64,000 nucleotides of DNA from Variovorax paradoxus (GCA_016806145.1 CP063166.1:682001-746000), one strand, 5' to 3'; positions 23,087 through 32,067 are shown, numbered from the stretch's first letter. Numbers and translations: made by a program. The notes: generated from the sequence alone by a model not told the origin.

Positions 23087-24595
23087 TTACCCCGGCTTGC
23101 GGGGCGCGTCGTCGGCGTTCGGGCGGATGCGCAGCTGCCAGGCCGCGCAGATCGCGAGCGCGCACAGGCCGGCCAGCATCGCGAACACCTCGTCGAAGGC
23201 CGCCAGCCGCGCCGGGCTGGTCTGCGGGTTGGCGAGCGAGTCGCCGTGCGCCGCCAGCCGCCACTCGAGCACGATCGCGCACAGGCTCACGCCGGCCGCG
23301 CCGCCGAGCATGCGCACGAAGTTGATGGCGCTCGCGCCCTGCGGGATCAGCGGCTTGGCCAGCGGCCGCATCGAGCCCAGGTTCAGCGAGGGCAGGATGA
23401 AGCCCAGCCCGATGCGCCCGACGATCGCGAAGGCCACCAGCAGCCACAGCGCGCTGTCGGCGCGCAGCACCATCATCAGCGCGAACGAGGCCGCCAGCAG
23501 CGCCAGCCCGATGCTCACCAGCGCCCAGGTCGGCTGCCGGTCGGCCAGCCGGCCCACGCCCGCGATGGTGGCCGCCAGCACGAAGCCCGCCGGCAGCAGG
23601 ATCGTGCCCACGTGCGAGGCCGACAGGTGCAGCCCGACCTGCATGTAGACCGGCAGCAGGTAGGTGGAGCCGAACAGCGCGGTGCCGTAGATGAAGGCGA
23701 CCACGCTGCCCATCGCGAACTGGCGGTAGCCGAACAGCGCGAGGTTCATCAGCGGCGTGCCGCCCGCGGCCGCCAGCCGCCGCTGCCACCAGATGAAGAG
23801 CCCGAACGAGAGCAGCGCGCCGCCCAGCAGCGCGACCGCCTCGAGCGGCGAATCGCCGCGCAGCGCCACCAGGCCGTTGAGCAGGCACAGCGTGCCCACG
23901 GTGCCGAGCGCGAGGCCGCGCACGTCGAGCCCGCCGCTGCGCGCCGCGACCGCGCCGCCGGGCGCGGTGGTCGGGACGAACTTGTAGGCCAGCCACAGCG
24001 AGGCCAGGCAGAACGGCACCACCATGTAGAAGATCGAGCGCCAGCCGAACAGGTCGACCAGCACGCCGCCGATGCTCGGGCCGATGGCCGGCGCCAACAC
24101 CACGCCCATGCCGAAGATGCCGCTCGCGCGGCCCTGCTCGTGGGGCTCGAAGGCGCGCAGGATGATGATCGCGGGGATCGGCTGCACCACGCCCGCGGCC
24201 AGGCCCTCGGCCACGCGCGCCAGCAGCACCAGCGAGAAATCGTTGGCCATGCCGCCCGCGACGCCGCCGGCCAGCAGCAGCAGCATGGTGCCGACGTAGG
24301 TGCGCCGGTAGCCGTAGCGCGCCAGCAGCCAGGGCGTGGTGAGCATCGAGACCGTCATCGCCACCATGAAGCCCGAGCTCACCCACTGGGCGCGCTCCTG
24401 GCCCAGCGAGAAGTGGTGGCTCATGCCGGGGATCGCCACGTTGACGATGGTCGAGGACATGATCGAGGCCATCGTGCCGACCATCACCGACAGCAGCAGG
24501 TACCAGCGGTAGCGTTCGCCGTAGCGCGCGCGCAGCGGGCCCATGGCGGGGGGCGGGGCCGGCGTGGCGGCTTCGGGCGTCTCGTGGTGGGTCAT
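23087..24595 (-). CDS. DHA2-family (EmrB/QacA-like) multidrug efflux transporter
   Basis: This 502-residue, probably 14-segment MFS antiporter belongs to the DHA2 family that exports drugs or toxic organics with protons. Motif A-like LLARYGYRRTYVGTM lies between segments 2 and 3, and the motif C region GMGVVLAPAIGPSIGGVLVD lies in segment 5. No emrA-type adaptor gene is adjacent, so it may act alone in the inner membrane. The ATG at 24595 gives a short cytoplasmic Pro-rich tail before the first segment. It is divergent from the metallopeptidase gene across 157 bp. Confidence 0.9.
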   Translation of the reverse strand: MTHHETPEAATPAPPPAMGPLRARYGERYRWYLLLSVMVGTMASIMSSTIVNVAIPGMSHHFSLGQERAQWVSSGFMVAMTVSMLTTPWLLARYGYRRTYVGTMLLLLAGGVAGGMANDFSLVLLARVAEGLAAGVVQPIPAIIILRAFEPHEQGRASGIFGMGVVLAPAIGPSIGGVLVDLFGWRSIFYMVVPFCLASLWLAYKFVPTTAPGGAVAARSGGLDVRGLALGTVGTLCLLNGLVALRGDSPLEAVALLGGALLSFGLFIWWQRRLAAAGGTPLMNLALFGYRQFAMGSVVAFIYGTALFGSTYLLPVYMQVGLHLSASHVGTILLPAGFVLAATIAGVGRLADRQPTWALVSIGLALLAASFALMMVLRADSALWLLVAFAIVGRIGLGFILPSLNLGSMRPLAKPLIPQGASAINFVRMLGGAAGVSLCAIVLEWRLAAHGDSLANPQTSPARLAAFDEVFAMLAGLCALAICAAWQLRIRPNADDAPRKPG

Positions 24596-24752
24596 CGGAA
24601 GTGGGGAAGCGTCGGGCGTGAAGGTCGGCGATGCCGGGCCCGTCGTCCTACAAGCATATCGGGCTTTGCGCGGCGGCCCGCGCGGGGGCCGGCTCCACAA
24701 TGCCCCGGCTGTCCCGCATCCGACCCGCCGCAGGCACCACACAAAGACGACC

Positions 24753-26129
24753 ATGGATCACTCTCCCTCCGCGACGAACGACGAAACGACGCCCGAACCC
24801 GCCGAAGGCGCGACCACCCTGGCCGCCGAGCTCGCCGCGCCCACCGTCACGCGCGCCTACCGTTGCCAGTGCGGCCGGCCCGTGTTCCTGCGCAACAGCG
24901 AATGCCTGGCCTGCCACACGCCGCTGGGCTACGTGGAGGACAGCCTCGGCGTGGTGCCGCTCGCGCCCGCCGCGGCCGAGGACGCCAACGGCAACGCCGT
25001 CGCCGAGCCCGACAGCTACACCCTCTTCGGCGACCCGCAGGGCCCGACCTACCGGCGCTGCGCCAACCTGATGACGCCCGCGGCCTGCAACTGGATGGTG
25101 CCGGTGGCGCGCCCCGGCCAGGCGCCCGCGCCCGACACGCACGGCCTCGCGCCCGGCTACTGCCTGGCCTGCAGCGTCACGCGCACCATCCCCGATCTCT
25201 CGGTGGCCGGCAACGACGAACTCTGGCGCAAGCTCGAGCAGGCCAAGCGGCGCCTGATCTCGCAGCTGCTCGCGCTGCGGCTGCCCGTGGTGAGCCGCCA
25301 TGCCGACCCGGTGCACGGCCTGGCCTTCGACTTCCTGAGCAACGTGCCGGGCGGACCGCACGTGATGACCGGCCACGACACCGGCATCATCACCCTCAAT
25401 GCCGAGGAGGCCGAGGACGCGGTGCGCGAGCGCATCCGCACCGAGATGCACGAGCCCTACCGCACGCTGGTGGGCCACTTCCGCCACGAGATCGGCCACT
25501 ACTACTGGGACCTGCTGGTGCTGCCCTCGGCCTGGCTCGAGGACTTCCGCACCTTGTTCGGCGACGAGCGCGCCGACTACGGCGCCGCGCTGCAGCAGCA
25601 CTACAACCAGGGCCCGCCGCCCGACTGGGCGCAGCGGCTCGTGAGCAGCTACGCCAGCATGCATCCGTGGGAGGACTGGGCCGAGACCTGGGCCCACTAC
25701 CTGCACATGGCCGACTCGGCCGACACCGCGATGAGCTTCGGCGTCGACGCCACCAACGTCGAACTCACGAGCGACCTCTTCACGCCCGAGGACCTGTGGC
25801 GGCCCGAGCATCCCGAGGCCGCGAAATTCCTCGACTTCATCAACAGCTGGGTGCGGCTGACCAACGTGCTCAACGAGCTGTCGCGCAGCATGGGCCAGCC
25901 CGACTTCTATCCCTTCGTGCTGCCGCGCACCGCGGTCGGCAAGCTGCAGTTCATCCACTGCGTGGTGACCGAGCTGCGCGGCGACGGCGGGCCGTCGCTG
26001 GTGACGGCGCAGGACGTGGAGGCGGCGGCCGAGGCCACGGCGCAATCGCAATCGCAAGCGCAGGAGCAGGAGCAGGAGCAGGAGCAGGTGGCCGAGGTCG
26101 AGGCCCAGCCCGCGGTTCAGTCGTCCTGA
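24753..26129 (+). CDS. Putative zinc-binding metallopeptidase with N-terminal zinc ribbon
   Basis: This 458-residue protein belongs to a widespread family with no established substrate. A CxCG...CxxC zinc ribbon (CQCGRPVFLRNSECLACH) lies near residues 36-53, and a second pair of Cys residues follows. The peptidase motif HEIGHYYWD begins at H245, matching HExxH with E246 as general base. The mid-part is rich in Trp and acidic residues. The tail is low complexity, with repeated Gln/Glu/Ser-Gln residues encoded by CAGGAG-type repeats. There is no signal peptide, so it is cytoplasmic. It overlaps the end of the convergent CWC gene by 13 bp. Confidence 0.8.
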   Translation: MDHSPSATNDETTPEPAEGATTLAAELAAPTVTRAYRCQCGRPVFLRNSECLACHTPLGYVEDSLGVVPLAPAAAEDANGNAVAEPDSYTLFGDPQGPTYRRCANLMTPAACNWMVPVARPGQAPAPDTHGLAPGYCLACSVTRTIPDLSVAGNDELWRKLEQAKRRLISQLLALRLPVVSRHADPVHGLAFDFLSNVPGGPHVMTGHDTGIITLNAEEAEDAVRERIRTEMHEPYRTLVGHFRHEIGHYYWDLLVLPSAWLEDFRTLFGDERADYGAALQQHYNQGPPPDWAQRLVSSYASMHPWEDWAETWAHYLHMADSADTAMSFGVDATNVELTSDLFTPEDLWRPEHPEAAKFLDFINSWVRLTNVLNELSRSMGQPDFYPFVLPRTAVGKLQFIHCVVTELRGDGGPSLVTAQDVEAAAEATAQSQSQAQEQEQEQEQVAEVEAQPAVQSS

Positions 26130-26338
26130 GCGCCCGCCGCGCAGCGCGCGCAGAGGCAGGCCTGGCCGCGCAGCGCCTCGGGCAGGCGCTCGAGCGGTGC
26201 CTGCGAGAAATCCATCGCCATGCACCAGCACGGCGGCTGCGGCTGGCCGGTCTCGCGCTCGATCTCCATCGCGCAGCGGTTCGACTCGCCGCACAGCGGG
26301 CAGCGCGTGGCGTCGAGCGCCTGCACGGTGTTCGCCAT
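26117..26338 (-). CDS. Small cysteine-rich CWC-family protein
   Basis: This 73-residue protein has the pattern CPLCGESNRCAME...PCWCMAMDF...CLCARC, the signature of the Cys-rich CWC domain, probably a zinc-binding fold. Its function is unknown. Its ATG overlaps the stop codon of the phosphofructokinase gene (ATGA), so the two are translationally coupled, and its 3' end overlaps the convergent metallopeptidase gene. Confidence 0.82.
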   Translation of the reverse strand: MANTVQALDATRCPLCGESNRCAMEIERETGQPQPPCWCMAMDFSQAPLERLPEALRGQACLCARCAAGAQDD

Positions 26339-27600
26339 CACGCGAGTTCGAACGGCGGCAGCTTCTTCGGCACCGCCACGTTGTTCAGCGTGGCGTAGAC
26401 CGGCAGGCCGCCGCGGTAGGCCGGGTAGTCCTCGCCCTCGATCAGCGGCAGCAGGTAGCGCTTGCATTGCTCGGTGATGCCATAGCCGTCGTCGGAGATG
26501 AAGTCGCGCGGCATCGGCTTCTCGACATTGGCCACCGAGGCCAGCGGCGCGCTGCCGATGACGTAGGCATAGGGCACATCGCTGGTGCGCTCGATGGTCG
26601 GCATCACCGCGTTGTGGCCTTCGAGCGCGAGCTCGACCGCGCGCTGGCCGAGTTCGTAGGCCTGGCGCACGTCGGTGGCCGAGGCGATGTGGCGCGCCGC
26701 GCGCTGCAGGTAGTCGGCCACCGCCCAGTGGAACTTGTGACCCAGCGCGTCCTTCACCATCTGCGCCACCACGGGCGCCGCGCCGCCGAGCTGCGCATGG
26801 CCGAAGGCGTCGCGCGTGCCCTGCTCGGCGAGGAAGGTGCCGTCGGGATGGTGGCAGCCCTCGGACACCACCACCGAGCAGTAGCCGTGCTGCTTCACCA
26901 GCGCGTCGACGCGCGCGAGGAAGCGCTGCTTGTCGAACTCGATCTCGGGGAACAGCACCACCACCGGAATGCCCTGGTCGGCCACGAGCCCGCCGGCCGC
27001 CGCGATCCAGCCCGCGTGCCGGCCCATGACCTCGAGCACGAACACCTTGGTCGAGGTCGCGGCCATCGAGCGCACGTCGAACGAGGCCTCGAGCGTGGAC
27101 ACCGCCACGTACTTCGCGACCGAGCCGAAGCCCGGGCAGCAGTCGGTCAGCGGCAGGTCGTTGTCGATGGTCTTGGGCACGTGGATGGCCTGCAGCGCAT
27201 AGCCCATCGACTGCGAGAGCTGGCTCACCTTGAAGCAGGTGTCGGCCGAATCGCCGCCGCCGTTGTAGAAGAAGTAGCCGATGCCGTGCGCCTTGAAGAC
27301 CTCGATCAGCCGCTCGTACTCGCGCCGGTTCTTCTCGAGCGACTTGAGCTTGTAGCGGCAGGAGCCGAAGGCGCCCGCGGGCGTGCTGCGCAGCGCGGCG
27401 ATGGCCTCGGCCGGCTCGGCGCCGGTGTCGATCAGGTCCTCGGTCAGCGCGCCGATGATGCCGTTGCGACCGGCATACACCTTGCCGATGCGCTCGGGAT
27501 GACGGCGCGCCGTCTCGATCACGCCGCAGGCCGAGGCATTGATGACCGAGGTGACGCCGCCCGACTGGGCGTAGAAGGCGTTGGTGGGGTTCGTGGGCAT
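26338..27600 (-). CDS. 6-phosphofructokinase, probably pyrophosphate-dependent
   Basis: This 420-residue enzyme phosphorylates fructose 6-phosphate. Two positions favour pyrophosphate as donor. The phosphate loop reads NGGGDSADT, with D117 in the position that is glycine in ATP-dependent enzymes. The catalytic loop is PKTIDNDL, with K143 where ATP enzymes have PGTIDND. MGRHAGWIA is the sugar-phosphate-binding helix. The length exceeds that of bacterial ATP-PfkA (about 320 residues) and fits the PPi clade. If so, the reaction is reversible and may serve gluconeogenesis. It is coupled to the downstream CWC gene by an ATGA overlap. The exact phosphoryl donor is inferred. Confidence 0.85.
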   Translation of the reverse strand: MPTNPTNAFYAQSGGVTSVINASACGVIETARRHPERIGKVYAGRNGIIGALTEDLIDTGAEPAEAIAALRSTPAGAFGSCRYKLKSLEKNRREYERLIEVFKAHGIGYFFYNGGGDSADTCFKVSQLSQSMGYALQAIHVPKTIDNDLPLTDCCPGFGSVAKYVAVSTLEASFDVRSMAATSTKVFVLEVMGRHAGWIAAAGGLVADQGIPVVVLFPEIEFDKQRFLARVDALVKQHGYCSVVVSEGCHHPDGTFLAEQGTRDAFGHAQLGGAAPVVAQMVKDALGHKFHWAVADYLQRAARHIASATDVRQAYELGQRAVELALEGHNAVMPTIERTSDVPYAYVIGSAPLASVANVEKPMPRDFISDDGYGITEQCKRYLLPLIEGEDYPAYRGGLPVYATLNNVAVPKKLPPFELA

Positions 27601-27673
27601 GCGGGGCTCCTTCGCGCGGGAAGGCCATTCTGGCGCACTCGCATGACAGCGGCCAGCCGCGCGCCGGCCTCGC

Positions 27674-28501
27674 TCAGCGGCCCGGGAATTCGGGCGCGCG
27701 CTTCTGCAGGAACGCGCTCACGCCTTCGCGGAAGGTCGGCCGCTCGATCAGCTCGCGCTGGCGCTCGCTCTCGTAGTGCAACTGCTCGGGCAGCGTGTGG
27801 CGCTCGGCCGCGGCGAAGGCGGCACGCGCCTCGGTCACCGCATGCGCGGGCAGCCGCGCGAGTCGCTGCGCGGTCTCGCGCGCCTCGGCCATCAGGTTCT
27901 CGTCGTCCACGCAGCCCCAGATCAGGCCCCACTGCACCGCGCGCCCGGCGCCGAGCCTCTCGTCGAGCAGCGCCATGCCCATCGCGCGCGCCCGGCCCGC
28001 GCGGTGTGGAATGGCCCAGGTGCAGCCCAGGTCCGGCACGATGCCGAGCTTGGGCAGGAAGGGCAGGTAGAAGTAGGCACTGCGCGCCGCCAGCGTGATG
28101 TCGGCCGCGAGCGCGAGGCCCACGCCGGCACCGGCGGCTGCGCCGTTGACGGCGGCCACGACCGGGATCGGCATCGACTGCAGCGTCTCGATCAGCGGAT
28201 TGCTCAGCGACTGCATCCATTCGGCGGTCTGGTCGCCGAGCGTGTTGCCATCCTGCGGCGGGCGCATCGCGCTGAGGTCGGCGCCCACGCAGAAGGCCTT
28301 GCCCGCGCCCGTGAGGATCAGCGCGCGCACCGCGCGGTCGTCGCGGATGCGCTCGAGGTGGGCGCGCAGTTCCTGCTGCAGCTCGATCGCGAGCGGATTG
28401 AGCTTGGCCGGCAGGTTGAGCGTGAGGGTGGCGATGCCCTCGTCGAGCGCGTAGATCACGCTGGGCTGGGCGCCCGGGTCCTGGGGTGGCTGCTGCGTCA
28501 T
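27674..28501 (-). CDS. Enoyl-CoA hydratase/isomerase family protein
   Basis: This 275-residue crotonase-fold protein probably hydrates or isomerises an enoyl-CoA in fatty acid or aromatic acid breakdown. The oxyanion-hole segments are seen as GAGKAFCVGADLS and NGAAAGAGVGLALAADI. The position of the usual second catalytic acid reads LGIVPDLGCTW, like PaaG-type isomerases, so isomerase activity is as likely as hydratase. The start is the ATG at 28501. The phosphofructokinase gene lies 73 bp downstream on the same strand. Confidence 0.88.
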   Translation of the reverse strand: MTQQPPQDPGAQPSVIYALDEGIATLTLNLPAKLNPLAIELQQELRAHLERIRDDRAVRALILTGAGKAFCVGADLSAMRPPQDGNTLGDQTAEWMQSLSNPLIETLQSMPIPVVAAVNGAAAGAGVGLALAADITLAARSAYFYLPFLPKLGIVPDLGCTWAIPHRAGRARAMGMALLDERLGAGRAVQWGLIWGCVDDENLMAEARETAQRLARLPAHAVTEARAAFAAAERHTLPEQLHYESERQRELIERPTFREGVSAFLQKRAPEFPGR

Positions 28502-28570
28502 CGGAATCTCTCCACGTGTTCGTCGGCTCGGATGTTCGGGGCGAATGGATGACCGTGCGTGGCGCCCAAA

Positions 28571-28598
28571 GAAAAAGCCGCCCGTCGACGGGGCGGCT
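28571..28598 (-). terminator. Rho-independent terminator of the DUF2917 gene
   Basis: Arms 28576-28583 and 28591-28598 (AGCCGCCC / GGGCGGCT) form an 8-bp GC stem with a 7-nt loop. On the minus strand it is followed by a T-rich run (complement of 28572-28576). It ends the DUF2917 transcript 58 nt after the stop codon, before the enoyl-CoA hydratase gene. Confidence 0.85.
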
Positions 28599-28655
28599 CT
28601 GGATGGCCTGCTCCGGTTCCCTGGCATCGATGGTTCGATGCCGGGGCGCCCCGGG

Positions 28656-28973
28656 TCAAGCCGGGGACAACCCGTGGGGCAGCAGTCGCCAAGGCGACCG
28701 CCGGCGCGCGGGCACCGGCAGCGGGATCGCGGCCGGCTGCGCGTCCGACACCGTGATGCGCGCGGGCTCGAGCGCCGACACCAGGATGCGGCGGTGCTCG
28801 GTGCCCTCGAAGCGCTCGCCGGGCTCGAGCACGATGTCGCGCGGATCGCGGTCCAGGGTGACCCAGACCGAGCCGCTGCGGCATTCGATGCCCACGCCGG
28901 CGCCATCGGCCACGGCGAAGACCGCGCGCGCCGGCAGGCTGAGCTGGAAGCAGGAAGGGAAGGGGGTGCTCAT
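28656..28973 (-). CDS. DUF2917 domain protein
   Basis: This 105-residue protein has the small cupin-like DUF2917 pattern (LPARAVFAVADGAGVGIECRSG, VWVTLDRDPRDIVLEPGERF). It has no signal peptide and no known function. Three in-frame ATGs exist (28973, 28985, 28997); I chose 28973 because GGAG sits about 6 nt ahead of it. It is divergent from a LysR regulator with an operator-like palindrome between them, a pairing common in Burkholderiales. Confidence 0.8.
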   Translation of the reverse strand: MSTPFPSCFQLSLPARAVFAVADGAGVGIECRSGSVWVTLDRDPRDIVLEPGERFEGTEHRRILVSALEPARITVSDAQPAAIPLPVPARRRSPWRLLPHGLSPA

Positions 28974-28988
28974 GGCAAGCTCCATTGC

Positions 28989-29003
28989 ATTCGTCATGCG
29001 AAT
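28989..29003. promoter_or_regulatory. LysR-type operator candidate between DUF2917 and LysR genes
   Basis: ATTCG-N5-CGAAT is a perfect 15-bp dyad containing the T-N11-A core of LysR-type binding sites. It overlaps the alternative upstream starts of the DUF2917 gene, which supports the later start at 28973. It is likely bound by the divergent regulator. Confidence 0.55.
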
Positions 29004-29054
29004 GAATATATTGAGCGCCCAGTCCTTTACAAACGGTCTTTTGGAACTCATTGC

Positions 29055-30011
29055 ATGCGTATCGAGAATGCAAAGAAGGCCTCGCCGGCCCCGCCCCAGA
29101 GCACGGTCGACCTGCCGCCGCTGGAACTCATGCGCAGCTTCGAGGCGGCCGCGCGCCGGCTCAGCTTCACGCTGGCCGCGACCGAGCTGCATCTCACGCA
29201 GTCGGCCGTGAGCCGCCAGATCCAGCAGCTCGAGGCGAGCCTGGGCGTGCTGCTGTTCGAGCGCCGCCATCGCGCGCTGGTGCTCACCGAGGCCGGCGGC
29301 GTGATGCAGCGCGCCGTCACCGACAGCCTGGAGCGGCTGCGCGATGCCACCGCGCGCGTGCGCGCCGGCTCGGCGCCGCGCCAGGTCGCGATCACCACCA
29401 CGCCGGGCTTCGCTTCGCTGTGGCTGATCCCGCGGCTCGCGCGCTTCACCGGCAGCCATCCGCAGGTCGACGTGCGCGTGTCGGCCACGCTCGAGGTGCT
29501 CGACCTCGAGCGCAGCCGCGTCGACGTGGCGGTGCGGCTGATGCCGGTCTCGCGCGGCAAGGGGCCGGCGCTGTTCGAGGAGAGCGTGGTGCCGCTGTGC
29601 TCGCCCGCGCTCGCCAAGTCGCTGCGCAAGCCGGCCGATCTCGCGAACCTCACCTTGCTCACGGTCGAGTACCCCGACCACAGCGAGGCGCCCACCGTCG
29701 ACTGGGAGCCCTGGCTCAAGGTGATGGGGCTGCACGACCTGCGCATGAAGAGCACGCTGCGCTTCACGCAGTACGCCGACGCGGTGGGCGCGGCGGTGGC
29801 GGGGCAGGGCGTGGTGATCGGGCGCCTGCCGCTGTTGCGCGAGCTGATGCGCGAGGGCCGGCTGGTGGCGCCGCTGGGCGAGGGCGCGGCCTCGCAGCGC
29901 GGCTACTTCGTCGAGACCTCGCGGCGTGCCGCGGGCAACCGCGATGCGCTCGAGTTCGCGCAGTGGCTGCGCGAGGAGGCCGAAGAGGCCGAGGCGGCGC
30001 AGCGCGCCTGA
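29055..30011 (+). CDS. LysR-family regulator, GcvA-like
   Basis: This 318-residue transcription factor has an N-terminal winged helix (LELMRSFEAAARRLSFTLAATELHLTQSAVSRQIQQLE in general form) followed by a periplasmic-binding-like effector domain starting near TTTPGFASLWLIPRL, as in GcvA-type regulators. The tail is Glu/Ala-rich. The ATG at 29055 is the first plausible start. It probably controls the divergent DUF2917 gene and itself through the dyad at 28989-29003. Confidence 0.88.
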   Translation: MRIENAKKASPAPPQSTVDLPPLELMRSFEAAARRLSFTLAATELHLTQSAVSRQIQQLEASLGVLLFERRHRALVLTEAGGVMQRAVTDSLERLRDATARVRAGSAPRQVAITTTPGFASLWLIPRLARFTGSHPQVDVRVSATLEVLDLERSRVDVAVRLMPVSRGKGPALFEESVVPLCSPALAKSLRKPADLANLTLLTVEYPDHSEAPTVDWEPWLKVMGLHDLRMKSTLRFTQYADAVGAAVAGQGVVIGRLPLLRELMREGRLVAPLGEGAASQRGYFVETSRRAAGNRDALEFAQWLREEAEEAEAAQRA

Positions 30012-30032
30012 GCGCGCCGCGCCGGCGGGCGA

Positions 30033-30629
<597 letters not shown>

Positions 30630-31014
30630 GAAGGTCTCCTTGAGGGATGCGCCATGCGCGCATCGCCGTGTGTCTGTGGAACCGCCAACAGCGCGGGGGC
30701 GCGATGCGCTTGAGACCAATACGGGGCGCATGCGCGGCTGGATTCGCGCGGCGGTTTTTTTCTTCGATGACGGTGAAACGAGCACGTCGCCTTCACGCCA
30801 CAGCGTTGCACAACGGTCTTGCGCGCCGTGCGCGGCCTCGCCAGAATCCGGCCTTCATTTTTCAGCGACAGTTTTTCCTTCACGCGCGCACGGCGACGAT
30901 CGACCTCCCGGGCGCACCACCACTTCAATGAACCGTCCTCTGAACTCCTGACCGCACACCGACCGCCCCGGCCGGATGTGCATCCACGCATCCCGCCGCG
31001 GCCGTATCGACAAG
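30630..31014. other. Gene-free stretch ahead of an unassigned terminator
   Basis: These 385 bp hold no convincing protein gene on either strand. A/T-rich patches (for example 30855-30880) stand out from the surroundings. A 26-codon frame, ATG 30976 to TGA 31056, runs through the terminator that follows and is Arg-rich. It could be a leader peptide but has no good ribosome-binding site. A small RNA ending at the terminator is the other option. Confidence 0.4.
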
Positions 31015-31054
31015 GGCCCCGCGCGCAGACATTCGCCGGGGCCTTTTTGTTTTT
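31015..31054 (+). terminator. Rho-independent terminator just upstream of an unknown gene pair
   Basis: GGCCCC (31015-31020) pairs with GGGGCC (31038-31043), followed immediately by TTTTTGTTTTT (31044-31054). No plus-strand gene precedes it, and the next ATG is only 19 nt downstream. It therefore ends either a non-coding RNA or an attenuated leader transcript of the next gene. Confidence 0.8.
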
Positions 31055-31072
31055 GATCCGGAGTGTGTGCAC

Positions 31073-31288
31073 ATGAGTGCTCAGCGAAAGGCCCGCGACG
31101 ACGAGAAGCGTCTGGGCCGGTTCTATTTCTCGGTGCCGGGCGAAGCCCCGCGCAATCCCGTCGTGGCCGCGATGGCACGCCGCGCATCCAGCCAGGGTGC
31201 GGGCCGCCACCTGCGCACGCATCGCGCCGAGCGGCGCGCGCAGAAGGTCGCGCTGCAGAAGGCGGCGCGCGGACTGAAGGAGGACTGA
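31073..31288 (+). CDS. Small basic protein of unknown function
   Basis: I do not recognise this 71-residue protein. It is strongly basic, rich in Arg, Lys and Ala, with RRASSQGAGRHLRTHRAERRAQKVALQKA in the second half in general composition, and has no signal peptide or membrane segment. Nucleic-acid or rRNA/tRNA contact is possible from composition alone. GGAG at 31060-31063 sits 9 nt before the ATG, which favours it over GTGs at 31063 and 31067. The stop is 2 nt from the start of the next gene, so the two form an operon. Confidence 0.65.
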   Translation: MSAQRKARDDEKRLGRFYFSVPGEAPRNPVVAAMARRASSQGAGRHLRTHRAERRAQKVALQKAARGLKED

Positions 31289-31290
31289 CC

Positions 31291-32067
31291 ATGCGCGAAG
31301 ACATGGACAAGGTGATCGTCGAACGCCCGCGCGGCGGCTGGCGCGTGCAGGGCGACGGCCGCCTGTGGCGCAACAGCCGCGAGCGCGGATCGCACCTGGG
31401 CATGCGGCGCGGCTACCAGCACCCCAAGTGGCTCAGCGAGAACCTGCAGCCGCTCAAGCGCTGGCTGCACAAGCAGGTGCATCGGCCCTGGGACAAGGTG
31501 TGGAGCGAGCTCTGCGAAGGCATCGACCGGCGCAACACGGTGCAGGCGCACCTCTTCGTGCACATCGACCAGTTCGTCGAACGCCAGGCCGAGCTGCGCG
31601 AGGGCGAGGTGTGGGTGCCGGGCCGCGTGTGGCAACGGTCGCTGGTGCCGCTGCGCGAGTCGGCGTCGGTGGAGCTGTTCGTGCATCCCGCCACGGGCAT
31701 CCTGCTGCCCAACCGCCATCTGCAGCGCGCGAAGCAGCAGCGCAAGGCCGAGTGGGCCGAGCGCTACGGCGGCCACGAGACGGTGCGGCCCTATGCGCCC
31801 TATCACGTCATCGATGCCGTCACGCAGTGGCACCGCGTCGATGGCGCCTGGTGGGAGGTGCGGCTCGAGCGCGTGCCCGAGGCGCGCGCCGGCGAGGCCG
31901 AGCCGCGGCACTACGACGTGCTGCGCCGCTGCTTCGTCACGCGCAAGGGTTGCGAGACCCCGGCCTTCGGCAGCGCCGATGCGCGGGCGATGTACGGCCG
32001 GCCGCAGGTGTACGCGCAAGAGATGCGCCGGCTGGGCCGCGTGGAGGTGCGCTCGCGGCTCGGCTGA
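31291..32067 (+). CDS. Conserved-looking hypothetical protein
   Basis: This 258-residue protein has no function I can name. The N-terminal third is basic and contains GYQHPKWLSENLQPLKRWL and PWDKVWSELCEGIDRRNTVQAH, a pattern I associate with uncharacterised proteins of diverse bacteria. The centre has Trp-rich strands (VWVPGRVWQRSLVPL). There is no signal peptide or membrane segment. AAGGAGG lies 7 nt upstream of the ATG, the clearest ribosome-binding site in the region, which suggests high translation. It follows the 71-residue gene with a 2-nt gap. Confidence 0.7.
   Translation: MREDMDKVIVERPRGGWRVQGDGRLWRNSRERGSHLGMRRGYQHPKWLSENLQPLKRWLHKQVHRPWDKVWSELCEGIDRRNTVQAHLFVHIDQFVERQAELREGEVWVPGRVWQRSLVPLRESASVELFVHPATGILLPNRHLQRAKQQRKAEWAERYGGHETVRPYAPYHVIDAVTQWHRVDGAWWEVRLERVPEARAGEAEPRHYDVLRRCFVTRKGCETPAFGSADARAMYGRPQVYAQEMRRLGRVEVRSRLG

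Noticed and set aside
31063..32067. A single fused reading frame covering the unknown pair
   Set aside because: An open frame from 31063 runs through both genes, but the strong Shine-Dalgarno sequence before 31291 and the separate small frame with its own GGAG favour two genes.
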